Made by a program: the position numbers and the translations under genes. From Rapana venosa (Eukaryota; Mollusca; Gastropoda; Neogastropoda; Muricidae), in assembly GCA_028751875.1 (NCBI GenBank), contig CM054135.1, forward strand, positions 67,739,747-67,803,746: a stretch of 64,000 bases of DNA, given 5' to 3'. Each line of letters begins with the position of its first letter. The first letter of the stretch is position 1. Shown here piece after piece: positions 1-12,350 of the stretch. The notes beneath the pieces were generated by a model. That model ran no database searches, had not been told where the DNA came from, and saw nothing but the letters and a program-made list of their open reading frames with translations.

Positions 1-1334
1 GGTGTTTTGTTTTTGTTTGGCTAGTTTCAGGTGTGAGTGTGGTTTTCTATTTGTATGCATGCGTCTCATTTGTGTGTGTGTATGTTAAAATGTGTTTGTG
101 CATTTATGTTGTAATGAGGTCATTTAACTTTGCCTTTTTCCTAGCAGTCTTTTGTGTTGTAGACATGTGTGTGAGTGTATGTGACTGTGTGTGTGTACCA
201 GAATCTTATGTCCTGTAAAGTTGGTAGTTGTACTAATTAACAATAATAGTTTTGTTAACAATTTATACATAGTTTTAAGTATCTTTGTGTGCCTGTGGTC
301 TTGATATATTGATGATACTTGTGCTGGTTTTTTACTGGTAATGTATTAACAGCAGAAATGACCCCTGGCTAGCAAACATGAGAGGTGTTAAGTCACAAAT
401 TTGCCTCAGTGGGTTTAACACATTCAGTGACATGCTTGTGTAGCTGTTTGTGTATGTTCCAAAATACACAGAAGCACATAACTTCAACTTCAAGCCAATA
501 ATGCTTATGTTTGGTATTGAGTTGTCCTGTTCAGTATTTTTTTTCTTTGTACCAACTTTTCGGGGAGTTGGGGGTGGTATCCTTCATTTGTTTCATGTTT
601 TCTGTTCATCACTATGTTGTAGGTCTAAAATAGAAGAGTCCTGAGAATCTCCTTTTCAGTTGGGTTTTTTAATTTTTCAGTGTGTTTGTGCTTGTGTGAT
701 GCATTGGTGTGTGTTTTCTCCAGCTGTCACTCCTGTACACACCCACCCATACCTTCTGATGCCCACATTTTCAGTCTTTTTGGAGGGGGGGGGGGGGTGG
801 GGGGGAGGCAAGGGGCTGTTAAGTGCTGCAGTTTTGGGGATCCTTATTCCTTATATTTGATTGTTTATAACATGGAACACTAGGATTGTGAGTAAAGGAG
901 TTTATTTTTAGTCTGCTTTATTGATAGTTAACGTGTACAAGATGGGTATATATTTAGCTGTTTGGAGTAGAGGAACGGAGAGGAGGAGGCACACAGACAG
1001 ATGAAGGACAGTAATAAGTAGTATTAATGCCCTGAGTGCGAATGCATGCAGAACATACTGTGCACATGCAAAACCCGTTCCGCCTTTTTGAAAGAGTAGG
1101 CCATTTTGTGTGGTAGGAACTGATGACAAAATTATTCTAAAACGCATGCACACAGGTGTCGTGTTTAGACATCATACCTGAAGTTAGAATGCGGCTACCT
1201 CAGTATTGGGTGAAAACAGTGGCATACACAAAAGCTCATTGGTGAACCTTGAAGATTTAGCTAAGGGGAAAAAAAACAACAAAAAAACTTCCCTGTAATG
1301 AGGTATGTCAGTATACTTGTGCCTTTTTTTCCAG
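1..1334 (+). other. Intron of the tetraspanin gene (no coding exon seen)
   Basis: No exon with matching splice sites is visible here. The stretch is T/G-rich and holds a poly-G tract at about 783-805 and a fragment of SINE family B at about 1028-1270. The upstream exons of the tetraspanin (TM1 to TM3 and the start of the large loop) must lie before the window. Confidence 0.6.
1028..1270 (+). repeat. SINE family B, headless fragment
   Basis: It matches the full copy at 24712-25150 from the middle region (GCGAATGCATGCAGAACAT) through the conserved tail segment containing ATTGGTGAACCT. It lacks the tRNA-like head. Confidence 0.65.
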
Positions 1335-2349
1335 ATTGAAGATGAAGTAGTGACCGTGCTGAAGGACGCAGAGAAGAAATACACCATTTCACCTGATGTG
1401 ACTCATACCTGGGACAAGCTTCAGAGAGAGGTGATCATTGATCAAAAGGGCTTGCCATAGGAATAGTATATATATGAAGTGCTGCTAGTTGGGTTTTTTT
1501 TTAATTCTTTTTTTTTTTTTTGGTCACCAGGCCTATGAAAGACAGTCTACATGTAATGAACCAAGATACATCAGATTATCACCTGCAGCCTGGTGGACTT
1601 TGGTCTGTACATAGTCCCAAAGCTAAAAGGTTAGGTGTCTGTCAGTAAATAATTTTTTGGGTCTGTAGGGAGCAACCAAAGCAAAAGAGTTGGGTGTCTG
1701 TCAGTAACTAACTTCCTGTGTGTAGAGAGAGCATATGGTGTCAGGTTGTTTTTGGTTCCATATGTCATAATGTACAGTGCTAAGGTCTCCTTATCCAGTG
1801 TCCCTTTAGAGAAACTACTGCACTATTGTATGGATGAGCGCTTTGATTTGTTGCTTTACAAGATTCAGCGCTATATAAATTCCATACATTATTATTATTA
1901 TTATTATTATGACACTAGACAGAAGCTGATGAATACAAAGCCAAGTATGTTTTCTTTTTTTCTTTTTTGTGTGAGCGTTTAATCCTAGCAGAACTATCGT
2001 CATCAAAGGGTTATGTGTATTATACCAGGATTTATCTCATTGAATTTTTGTTCCAAAGGCTGGAGCCTTTGAAGAAGCCCTTGTCCACCTTGTGAATCCA
2101 TTAGTAGACTTTAGACATTATATTTGTGTATCATTGCTACCTACTGTCTGTCTCTTTTCATCTATGATAGAGGTGTTTTCATTTTGTCCACAGCAATTTT
2201 TGCAGCTGTTCCTATGTAATATGGAGGCATTTCCCTTGTTGTCCACCAATGACCTGTTATAATTAGAGATAGCAGCACATTTTGAAATCATTCTGTCAAG
2301 AGGTTCAATGAAAGCCTGATTTTGCATCCTTTGAGATGAAAAGAAATCA

Positions 2350-2405
<56 letters not shown>

Positions 2406-5352
2406 CTCACTCTCACTCTCTCTCGCTCTTGCTCTCTCTATAATTGTAGTTATTTTGTCTTTAGCGAGTGCAGTTTATTGATCCTCTTATTTCTAAATGA
2501 TCGACAAACAAAAGAGTCTGTCATTGTCAGTTGCTAGTCACGTGGTTGTGAAGAAAAATGTTATACAAACTATTTGTAGCTGTACAAACTGTTAACACTG
2601 TTAAAAATAGTTTAAATGATTTTGTGTGCTATATGTGCAGTTTTCTTGCTGTGGGGTGGAGACCTACCATGAATGGGTGAAACTGAACTTGACAACGGTC
2701 TATCCTCAGTCTTGCTGCAAAAGAGAGGATGCCTCTGAGTGCTCGCACGATGCACCGATTCCTGAGAATGCCATCAAGACCACTGTAAGAAAGACAGATT
2801 TTTTGATTGGGTATACAGTTTCATGTCTGTAGTTTTTACTGTACTGTCATACAGTGCACACACATGGATTTAGTGCACATAGGCACATGTGTGTCTATAT
2901 AGCCACAGACAGCACACAAGCTAGCTTGCTTTCTTGCATGCACAGACATTCATGCTTTGAATCATTCTCACATAAAAAAAACATGTACATGTATGCGCAT
3001 GCACACACACGATGGCTTGATGATTGAAAAAAAAGCAAATGCAGCACTTATTCAATATACCATCTGGAAATAAAGATTTGACTTGACTTGACACACACGC
3101 ACACAAGCACATGAAGCTAGTATTCATACATCTGTTGTTTGGTCATTATGACTGTCATCGTTACTAACTTTTTAAAGAAGAAGAAAGTAATTGGAAAACT
3201 GAATACCACCAGTAGCACACCTTTTATTTAGCAAGAATATAATTAATAAAATGTCGTCACACAAAGATGTTTTCTTTTCTCCTTTATATCCCCCATTGTA
3301 TTCGTGCAGCATATGAATAATGGTTGTAGTTCTGTTGTTTATCATACAGATAAACAGTGCTGACTCCACTCTCAAGTCCTTCGGATGAGACTATAAACCG
3401 AGGCCCGGTGTGCGAATGCATGCAAAACATCTTGTGCACACGTTATATCCTGTTCCGCTTTTCGTAAGAGTAGGCCATTGTGTGCTGTGGAAACAGATGA
3501 CAGAATTCACAAAACCGCATACACATGGGGACTGGATGTAAAAAAGCACATAAGTGTTTATTCCATTATCCTCGATATACAAGAATGAAATAAAATAAAT
3601 ACATCTGTGTATTGTAATCGTCATTGGGTTTAGATTTGTACGTGTTTTTGTGGTGTACTGAATATGTTTCATGTTTGATCTCTTTGCCCTGATGGAACAC
3701 TAAATTTACATCTGTTGTCCCCACTCTTTGTTTTCAGGCTTGTGAGAAAGCCTTCACTGATTGGTTGAAAGATAAGGTGGCCATCATTGGAGGTGTGGGA
3801 ATTGGTCTGGCCTTCATCATGGTAAGTCTGTCTCAGGAAATGAAAGTGAATCATATGTTTACTGTAAACTGCCATTGATTGCTGTTTCTATTTTCCTGAG
3901 CATTTTGTTTTGAGGGTTTTTTTTCTGTGTCATGGTGCTGTTTTTTCTTCCATTAAGCTCATCTCTTATCATTGTATCTCGGCAATACTTTACAAGTTTT
4001 CCACTTGCGTAGCATTACCTGTGTGTAAGTCCTTGAGGAGTTGTTGAGGGCCAGTTTAATGAAAGCATGTTTGCACCCTTGGCAGTGGACTTAGTGTCGA
4101 GTTGACCTAAAGTTATAATCCACCAAACAACTGTCATTTGTGTTTTAAGTGTGAGGACCTTTATTGTAGTTCGCATGCTTTCTTGCTTACTTAACTGCAT
4201 TAAGGAGGCACCGTGGTCGAGTGGTTTAGGCGGTCGATTCGTGATCCAGAGGTCGCGGGTTCGATCCCCGCTCGGCTCGGTGTTGTGTCCTTGGGTAAGA
4301 CACTTTACTCCTATTTTCCTCACTCCACCCAGGTGTACAAGTGGGTACCAGCTCTGCTGGGGAAGTATCTGGCGACAGACTAGCGTCCTGTCACAGGGGT
4401 GGTGAAAAACCATCAGTTCGCTTAACGCTACAGAAACCGGGATAAGCTCCGGCTCTATGGTCCTTCTGGATCGAAAGAACATACTTTTAACTGCATTAAA
4501 AAAACAACATTGGGGTTGTAGGTCACTTCTGATGAATTCTTTCTCATTGTAAATATGCTTTAGCTGCTGTAGAGAATACAAGGAAGGTAATTTTAACTGC
4601 ACAGTAATATAGATCTGGCTCCTAGTACCATTACTCGTCTATGAATTGAGAGGCCGTCCCCCTGAAATTCTTCCTCATGCTGAACATTTTTTCATTTTGA
4701 AGTGAATCAGCCACAACGGACCACCTACAACAATAATGTAGTTTGTCTATGATTAAACATTCATTATTTCTCATTATTTTGCATAATGTTGTTAGTCAAG
4801 AATACAGTATGGGGGATGGGTAGCACTGCGATTGCATAACCCTAGGCTGGATGAACTGCAGTTGGATGATTTCTTTGAACACGATTTTATTGGATAGCGG
4901 TAGTCAGCTTGGACAATGGTGGTCATACAGTTGTCATTGCCTTTCATCAAACTGGACCCAAGACTCATGACTGCACAGGAATTTTTCAGGCAGTGTATCA
5001 GGAAGTAATTGTGAAAGAGGTGGTATGAAAGAAAATGTCCCTTTTTCTGATTGTTTTTGTTTTTTGTTATGTTAAAAAAATTAACATAAGAGATAAAATA
5101 TGATTTGCTTCATGGCTATACATCTAAGGCACTTGGTATGTGTCAAGGAAGAGCAGGAACAAGTATTTGTTTGGTTGTTTTTATAAAATAAACAGGTCTC
5201 ACAGGATTCTTTCTGTATTTGTATCTAGAGACTCAAAAAACATATATATATATTTTTTTAACATCTGTTGTTGTTTTTGTTTACAGGTGGTGGGGGTGCT
5301 CTTTGCTTGCTGCTTGGCCCGTGCCATTCGCAAGGAATATGAAGTGGTGTAA
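1335..5352 (+). CDS. Tetraspanin, C-terminal part (4 exons, partial at 5')
   Basis: Tetraspanins are four-pass membrane proteins that organise membrane microdomains. Four phase-0 exons are visible: 1335-1430, 2641-2784, 3738-3821 and 5287-5352 (stop TAA at 5350), giving 129 residues. The second exon carries the hallmark CCG (FSCCGVETYHEW), then PQSCC and SEC. The third begins ACEKAF, so the large extracellular loop has six cysteines, enough for three disulfides. TM4 is IIGGVGIGLAFIM followed across the last intron by VVGVLFACC. The cytoplasmic tail ends AIRKEYEVV. The terminal YEVV fits the YxxPhi sorting motif, as in CD63-type lysosomal/endosomal tetraspanins. Family membership is clear; the exact paralogue is not. 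The N-terminal half lies outside the window. Confidence 0.9.
1826..1911 (+). repeat. 3' end of an L2/CR1-like LINE with (ATT)n tail
   Basis: It contains GCGCTTTGATTTG, then TTCAGCGCTATATAAATTCC and ends in (ATT)n. The same 3' end follows the LINE protein fragment at 17392-18030 (minus strand), which identifies this short piece as a heavily 5'-truncated insertion of that LINE. Confidence 0.65.
2349..2402. repeat. (CA)n microsatellite
   Basis: About 26 uninterrupted CA units followed by CT-rich sequence, within a tetraspanin intron. Confidence 0.95.
3352..3605 (+). repeat. SINE family B fragment (tail variant 2)
   Basis: It starts within the shared segment GTGCTGACTCCACTC, continues through GGATGAGACTATAAACCGAG and GTAGGCCATTGTGTG, and ends in ACTGGATGTAAAAAAGCACA plus an A-rich tail. 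The same tail variant is seen at 10102-10335 and 10806-11015, so the family has at least two 3' ends. Confidence 0.65.
4204..4486 (+). mobile_element. tRNA-derived SINE (family A), full length, with target-site duplication
   Basis: The left end is tRNA-like: box A GTGGTCGAGTGG and box B GGTTCGATCC lie about 40 nt apart, as in an RNA polymerase III promoter. A central region with TTGGGTAAGACACTTTACTC and GTGTACAAGTGGGTACC follows, resembling conserved central domains of metazoan SINEs. A perfect 13-bp duplication TTAACTGCATTAA flanks it at 4191-4203 and 4487-4499. This shows retrotransposition into the tetraspanin intron. Three related copies are in this window. Confidence 0.85.
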
Positions 5353-8005
5353 ATTGATACAACAACACACTCTTCTCAGTTATTGGTGCTCATTTGCACT
5401 GAAGTGGAATGAAAATCCAGGAAGGTTTTTTTTGTGGTGTATTTTAAAACAGAGTCATAATCATATTTGACTTAAACAATAGATCTTGAAAGTATAACAT
5501 CTTTTTGTCAGTGATGTCCTGATATATGACATCTAATTTTTGCAATTGCCAGTGAATCTGTGCTTGCATTCAGTTTTAAGTCTTGAACTTGCCATTACCA
5601 GCGGATCATGTTTTTGAAATTCTACTTTAAGCTCAAGTTTAATAATTATATACATATTTATTCTGTAACCCCATTAACATTTTTTCCTGTAAATCTTTCA
5701 ATGGTAGACATGGATCGTGTTTGAAGTCTTCCACCTCTTGCATACCTCAGGGTAGTCAGAGAACTCGCTTGTTTCCCATTTATCTCTAAACGCCTTTCTG
5801 TAGCAAATGGCATTGTAGTATAATGTAAATGCTGTTTTCTTTTGAATTTCATTTTATTCTGTTAAAAATGTTGGCATTTATTTAAGTAGAAAGAAATCTT
5901 TATCTGAAAAACAAACAACAAACAAAGCAAGACTTGGGAAAGGAAGGGAAATAACCCAGAAGGACTTAGCTCTCAATTTGGGGAGTTTTCTTTTTTGTTT
6001 CATTTTGTTTGAAAACATCAACCATGTTGATTGCCCTTCTGTTGTGAATCTGTTTTTTTCAAGGATTTTGTTGTTTTTGTTTTTGAAGAAATTATTTTAT
6101 TGTAAACAATTTTGCTTTTCCCCCCTGTGTTATGACACTTCAGTCACTAAATGATAATTTTTTTTTTCTTTTCTTTCTCCAGAGTGTGTCATTCCCTCTG
6201 ACTGCTCTGTCTACCGGTTATTTACCTTTTAATATTTAGTAGGCCTGCATAAATGTGTACAAGTAGATGCAAAACTAACATGCATGCAGCATACACTTCT
6301 CTTGAGCTCTCTCACACACACACATGCACATGCATGTACACACCTACACACACATACGCTAACATACACGCACTCAGTTGCATTCTCACATGCACCCGAA
6401 CAGGTTTTCACACATGTCATACTTTTTTCATTCAGATTCAGTAATGTGCAGGCATGTAAGCTATTTTTTGGTAAATAATCCTTGATTTGCTAAAATGAAA
6501 TGTTAAGTTTGAAATCCAGTTTCTTTTTTTTTTCTTGTTCAGATTTTTTGATTATGCATCAGGTTACTTGATAACTGTATTTTAAAGATTTGAAAATAGT
6601 CTGCTTTTTACAGTGTAGATTACATGTAGGATGCCTTTAATATTGAGACACTGATTTTCTTCTTCAGATGGTTTGTGCTTCTTCAGACTTAATAACTATT
6701 TCAAGATATGGAAACTCTGCTTTTTACAGTTATGATTGCATACTATGGATATCTTTGATATCAAGACTTTGATTTTTTTTTTCTCTTTTAATCATTCATC
6801 CCGGTTAATCTTTAGAACAAAATGCAGTTTGAATTATATGTTATGTCCAGCTGCTCTGGGTATTGGCTGTCCTACTGAGATGGTCAGGTTACAGAATAAC
6901 AGATCCTTTGCCTTTACAGAATAACAGATCCTTTGCCTTTAATCATAGGAGCTGTTTTGGATTTCAGTTATTTTCACTGCCCGTATTTTCATTCTGTCAT
7001 GATATGCCACTGCTGTTTTATTGTTGTTCACTCTTGTTCTGAACAAACCTTCATTTCAAAACAGACAAGAGGACACATTGTCAAGCTGTACCAGATAAGT
7101 AATTATCAAGAGTGTGTGCTGTTGCTAGAATAGAAGGTTTCTAGATTTGTTCCTTTGTCTGAGATTTTTCTCTGTGCTGATGAAAGTTCAAAGGGGAGGT
7201 GTCACTCAGTCTCATGAACTTGTAACTGTTTTCTGCAGCAAAATGAATGAACGCAGATTTAGTGATTCATTCATGTACTTCACATCGATTAATATTATAG
7301 AATATGCCAGTTACTCCAGACTAATATCTTAGATGTTGATGAAGATTTTGCCCGCAGATAGTATAATGAATTTAGAGATCTGTTTCTGCAAGGTAGATTC
7401 TGTATTGTATTTTTTTCTTGTCAACTTGTCAGCATCATTTTCTTTCAAAGTGAAACTGTCGTGGTGTGTCCTTTCTTTTGTTTTTATTTCTTCAGCAATA
7501 GGGACCTGCCTTCTCTTGAATAATAGCCTCTCCCTCCCCTCCCCACAATTGTTTTTACCTGTCTTTTTTCAGCCAGGTACCACTCATTGATTGTTTTAAC
7601 TTTATACTATAATGTCTCGTGTTCACTGTGAAGTCAGCTTTATTGAATGTAAGATTTTATATACATTGCCGTTAGTCAAGTCAGCTTTACTGGATGAAAG
7701 ATCTGTGAAATAATGTATATTTTCTTGGTAAGAGATACTGCAATGTTGTTGTGGCCTATACTGTTCTGTATTCATTATTGATCTAATCAAAATGGACCAA
7801 ACTGTCGTGGGTGTACTAAGTCATTGTTTTGTGATTTTACTTTTTCCAGTTGTGTTGGTACATTTCACTTCTTTTCTGTATGGCCTTGTAATTGTACATC
7901 TGTCCTTTGTCTTACCTTTTGTTGGGTTTTTTTCTTTGTCTCTCTAGGGTTTGGTTAAGAATAGAATAAAAAATATTTTTTCGCACCAGTTTTAAATAAA
8001 TTCAC
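5353..8005 (+). other. Probable 3' UTR of the tetraspanin gene
   Basis: After the stop there is AT-rich, ORF-poor DNA without recognisable transposon, except a CA-rich microsatellite near 6310-6365 and a 25-bp tandem duplication near 6893-6942. AATAAA hexamers occur at 7965-7970 and 7995-8000 and are reasonable polyadenylation signals. The UTR end is inferred only from these signals; another AATAAATAAA stretch at about 9761-9770 could extend it. Confidence 0.4.
7965..8000 (+). terminator. Candidate poly(A) signals for the tetraspanin mRNA
   Basis: Two AATAAA hexamers lie 25 nt apart downstream of a long AT-rich region following the tetraspanin stop. Position and motif are seen in the sequence; their use is inferred. 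Confidence 0.4.
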
Positions 8006-10101
8006 ATCAAAACTATGTCAGTTGTACTAATTTGCTTCCAAACAGATTAGAGATGAAAAAATACTTTTGTGCCACTCCCCACCCTCACAGTAAGGAAAGT
8101 AGGGGATGACCATCAATCACCAACTACTCTGTCGCACTGAACAGAAACACACAGTTATTATCACATCAATCAACTGTACCACCCACAAAGTACAAGTCAT
8201 ATATATCGTTTTATTAATTATTAGAAAGTGACAACTATAGTTTGAACTAGTACTCTGTGGAGACCACACTGACAGGGCAAAACTAAATCTTGTTACTCTC
8301 TGTGGAAAGGGGGTGTGGTGTCACAAATTCTTAAATTGGCTGGACCTGTGTTTTTCCAATCTTTGTTGACAAAATGATAATGTACTATTCATGAAATTGA
8401 ATATAGGATATAAGGAACCCAAAGCGATATGATGATGGCACGAAGAAGCAGGGATAGGGTCAAGGAAAAGACTTTTTTTTAATGCAGAAAAAAAGGGGCA
8501 AAACTAAGCAACAGAACAGCTTTTTATTTTATGAAGGTGCTGTAGGGCCCGTCTGTTGATGGCTCATTGGGCTAAATAATATTGTGTTAGCAAACCAGTG
8601 TACTTTTAAATAATTTGGCGAACAAATTCATTATTGTTACATAGATCTATTTCATATTATTGTGTATAGATATTTTGTTTGTTATAATATTTTTTTTATT
8701 GTTACTTTAAAATGAAACAACTGTACAATTTTTGATCCACACAAAACATGTTAAAGTGTATTTTTATGTTTTGATTGATTCTTTTTAAACAAATGATTTT
8801 AAGTCACAGTATAATTAAACGTATGACTACATCACACCTTATGCACAGACACATAAACACACATAGACATGCATGCACGCATACACAAGTACTCACGCAC
8901 ACACCCTTGCACTAAATACAGAAACATGCACAGACACATTCACATGCACACGCACACACATCCTTGCACTAAATACAGAAATCTCAGTCCTGGTATCATC
9001 CCAGATTTCGGGGAATGTTTTTTTTCTTTTAAGTTATTGTCTTTGCATCATGTGATACTATATCATTATCAACAGTTGGTTTATTTATTCCTGAAAACTT
9101 TTTTTACCCACCGTCAAGGAATCTGAAAAGAGGTTTTGATCATGATATAACCCTATTAGAAAATAGGTCTACACAATGTTTTGAATTTTACCATTGCTGG
9201 AATAGTGTCTTGTCTTTTTATCATGCCTGTACAATGATTTTATGTAAATGTATTGCTTTTCCCCGTGTATCATGTTTTCTTTTTAAAAAAATGTATTGAA
9301 TTCTGTGTCATTCTTGAGGATTTGCTAGTCAAATTTTATGGTTTACTCATTTTAAAACCAGTCATTTTTATGCTAGTCATTTTGTGGCCAGTCATTGAGC
9401 TGGAATACATTTAAGACTTTTTTTTCCCCTTATATGGATAGGTCAAAATAGTTTTTTTAGTTTCTAAAATGTCAGCTTTCCATTAAGATTTTTTGGTGTT
9501 AATTTGTATAATCATTCAAGCCTATGAAAAATCTGTATTTTTGATATTTAAAGATTTTCATTAATTTTAATCATTTAGTCAATTTTTCTCGAGGAAGTTA
9601 TTTTGCTGTTTGAATTTCTAGTCTTTGTTTTAAGTTTCGATTGGAATTTTTAGTCTTTGTTTTAAGTTTCGATCTTCACTTGGTTTCACTTCAGTTTTCA
9701 TATCTGTCCTTTTCTTCATAATCCAATCCTGTTGTTCTTTGTTGTTCTTTGGTAAAAAAAATAAATAAACGTTTCAGAAGAAATGTGTTTGGAGCGTGTG
9801 TGTGTGTGTTTCAAGTTTACTTTATGTCACCCCCTTCTTTATTTTGAAGAGGCGGCGGTGGTGGTATTTATACAAACTTGCTTGCCTATGAGGGAGCAAA
9901 AATAGCCACTGATCGTGCTCATAATTATGTGACACAGTTTTAAAGTTAAGGGCTGCACTGTGTTAAAAGAAACCAGTGTATGTGTTTCAAAAATAAGTGA
10001 GAAAAAGACAATGTTTTGTAGTTTTTATCATGAGGATTTTTTCACTGGCGTTTTGTGCTACCATGACATCCATCTGTTCAGTCAGTTGATGCTGTGGGAT
10101 G

Positions 10102-10335
10102 CAGAAAATGTGTCCTTTGGATGAGACTATAAACCGAGGTCCCGTGTGCAAATACACGCAGAACATCTTGTGCACACGTTAACACCTGTTCCACTTTTCG
10201 GAAGAGTAGGCCATTGTGTGCTGGTGGGAACGGATGACAAAATTTACAAAACAACATACACATGGAGACTGGATGAAAAAAAGCACATAAGTGCTTATCC
10301 CATTATCCTCGAAATAAAAGAATAAGATAGATAAT
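10102..10335 (+). repeat. SINE family B fragment (tail variant 2)
   Basis: Shares GGATGAGACTATAAACCGAG, the GAAGAGTAGGCCATTGTGTG core and the GACTGGATG...AAGCACATAAGTGCTTA tail with the copy at 3352-3605. No tRNA head is present. Confidence 0.65.
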
Positions 10336-10769
10336 AAGATTATGTGAGAGCAAGGTAACACCTTCGACAAGGCACATGAAGCTCTAGTGCACAGCTATTT
10401 GGCTGACCTTTGAGATGTTCAGTCTGTTAGATTCTGAGGCTTTAAGTGTGTGTATAGTTGGTCTGGTGTATGTGAGGGGGAGTGGGCATGTGTGTCTGAC
10501 TTCGGGCATGAGCTACATGAAAAAAAGATTATGTTGTCCATCTACATCCTCTAGAAATAACACCCCCCCTCCCCCCCACCTCCTCTCTCTCTCTCTCTCT
10601 GTCTCTCATATATTGTTATCTTAAAGTCATATTTTTGCAACTGACTTTTTTGTTATACAATAACAATTTGTCATTGCTGCTGTTGCTTTTTTCTCCCACC
10701 AAAATACTTAGCAGTCCGGCAACTCCCTTTATGTTTGGGCCAATGGCCTTTTTGTGAATAAATCGTTTG

Positions 10770-10805
<36 letters not shown>

Positions 10806-10808
<3 letters not shown>

Positions 10809-11015
10809 CCATCAGATGAGACTATAGACCCAAAGTCCTGCATGTGAATACACAAGGAACTTCTTGCGCATACGTTAAAACTTCTCTCTTCGGCAAGAGT
10901 ACACCATGTTTGCCAGAGGGAACTGATGACAAAATTGACAAAAATGCATGCACACTGGAACTGGATGTAAAAAGCACATGAGTGCTTAGTCAATTATTTG
11001 TTAAATAAAAGAAAA
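10806..11015 (+). repeat. SINE family B fragment (tail variant 2), diverged
   Basis: Starts just after a (CT)n microsatellite with CATCAGATGAGACTATAGAC and ends GGAACTGGATGTAAAAAGCA plus an A-rich tail. It is more diverged than the copy at 10102-10335. Confidence 0.6.
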
Positions 11016-11707
11016 AACAAATATCTTTCTCTTTCCCCTGTCTTCCTCTGTAAGAGGCTGATAAAAGAGAAAAAAAACGTGCAGTTTCAGGTGCTCGACC
11101 CTCAGCAAGTTACCAATGATGTGCTGTTTGTGGCCTTCATTTTCACAGTATGCTTCTTATACTTACTGGTTTAAGTCAAAAGGCGGTTGCCACAAGGTCA
11201 TATCAAAGTCCAAACGTAAAATGGTCACATACTGTCAAAAAGTGGACAGATAATCACTGGTAAGAATTTATGTATTGTTCAGGAGATAACAAAAACAAAT
11301 TATAAAAAAAGTTGATAACTGATGAAAATGAGCATAAGACTAGGGGATTGTTCATATTCTTATTCGTACTTATTTGTTTATATGTTAATTTATTTGCTCA
11401 CTTGTTTATTTACTATTTTACTTGTGGAGGTGTAGAATGTGAAGAACATAGTTTACTTGTTAGTGAAGATCAGGCCAGGCGTAAGGAAACATTGGAGTAA
11501 ATCTTTCCCCCCCCCCCCCCCCCCCCCCCCCATGGCCACTTGTAAAATAGAACAAACCGATAAAACGCTCCAAACAAAAAGGAAAGAAAAAGATCAAAAC
11601 GTCCAAAACCAATCCACCCACTCATGCCACCCCTTCTCGACATTTAATAAAAAGTTTGTTGTTGTTTTTGAAGTGGCACACCAATGAAAATCCTGTACTA
11701 GAAAAAT

Positions 11708-11945
11708 TGTTTCTCTAATCTACAGATTGAAATTAAATGCCTTTCGAGCAAAATTTGCCAAAAATATACAATGTATATGTGGTGAAAAATTTTCCAATGT
11801 TCATGTTCTGTATCAATGTCAAGGTTTAAAAACGTTTTTACCATCATTTCAAGATAAGTCTCTGCAGGAAGTTTTAACCAATCCAGAGTTATTATGTGAG
11901 ATAGCCTTGTCTCTGTTGAAATCCCCAGTATTCTCTTTTTTGTAA
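11708..11945 (+). pseudogene. 3' fragment of a non-LTR retrotransposon (C-terminal zinc-knuckle-like tail)
   Basis: A short open frame encodes RLKLNAFRAKF, then a C-x-C-x8-H-x4-C pattern (CICGEKFSNVHVLYQC), and stops at about 11943. This spacing is typical of the extreme C-terminus of LINE polyproteins that end in an RNase H plus zinc-knuckle region. The rest of the element is absent. Assignment rests on the motif only. Confidence 0.45.
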
Positions 11946-12289
11946 AGTATGATCGTCGGAATCTATATTTTGCTTGTTTCACAGCTGCCGTTACAAGTAG
12001 TTCACAATTGTTTGTTTTCCAACTTTAGAGTATTTTTCAATTGTTCGGGGTTTTTGTTGATTTTTGTATTTCTTTGCCATGTTTTTTGCAACATACTGTT
12101 TATATAGTTTGGAATAGTCTTTTAATGTGCATTCATACCAACACGTATTTTTTCTACTTAAAGCCCTTATCTCATTATACTGCCCCCCCCCCCCCCCCCC
12201 CTGCCTCCATCGTAGTGAACAGACGTAAAATTGAAGACACACCAATGAGCCAGTTTCCCTGAAACTAAGCAAGGAAACATAACTGTATG

Positions 12290-12350
12290 TAGTACTTCCG
12301 GTTAGGCTGTGTTGGCTTTCATGGTTACGGCCACCAAAAGGCCGTAATTA
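12290..12350 (+). promoter_or_regulatory. Possible promoter/5' region of the HEAT-repeat gene
   Basis: A short patch richer in GC than its surroundings contains ACTTCCGG (12294-12301), which matches an ETS-type site, and GGTTACGGCC. The first coding exon at 14130 begins with only 9 nt before its ATG after a good acceptor, so a separate upstream 5' UTR exon is expected. Placement here is speculative. Confidence 0.2.

Noticed and set aside
4204..4280. A tRNA gene
   Set aside because: Box A and box B are present, but the sequence continues into a shared SINE body with target-site duplications, and identical heads occur at the other family A copies. It is a SINE head.
4015..4602. A 195-codon minus-strand frame and similar ones at 13715, 27311 and 30683
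   Set aside because: All are read through SINE family A; the shared EPELIPVSVALSELMVFHHP string appears wherever the SINE lies.
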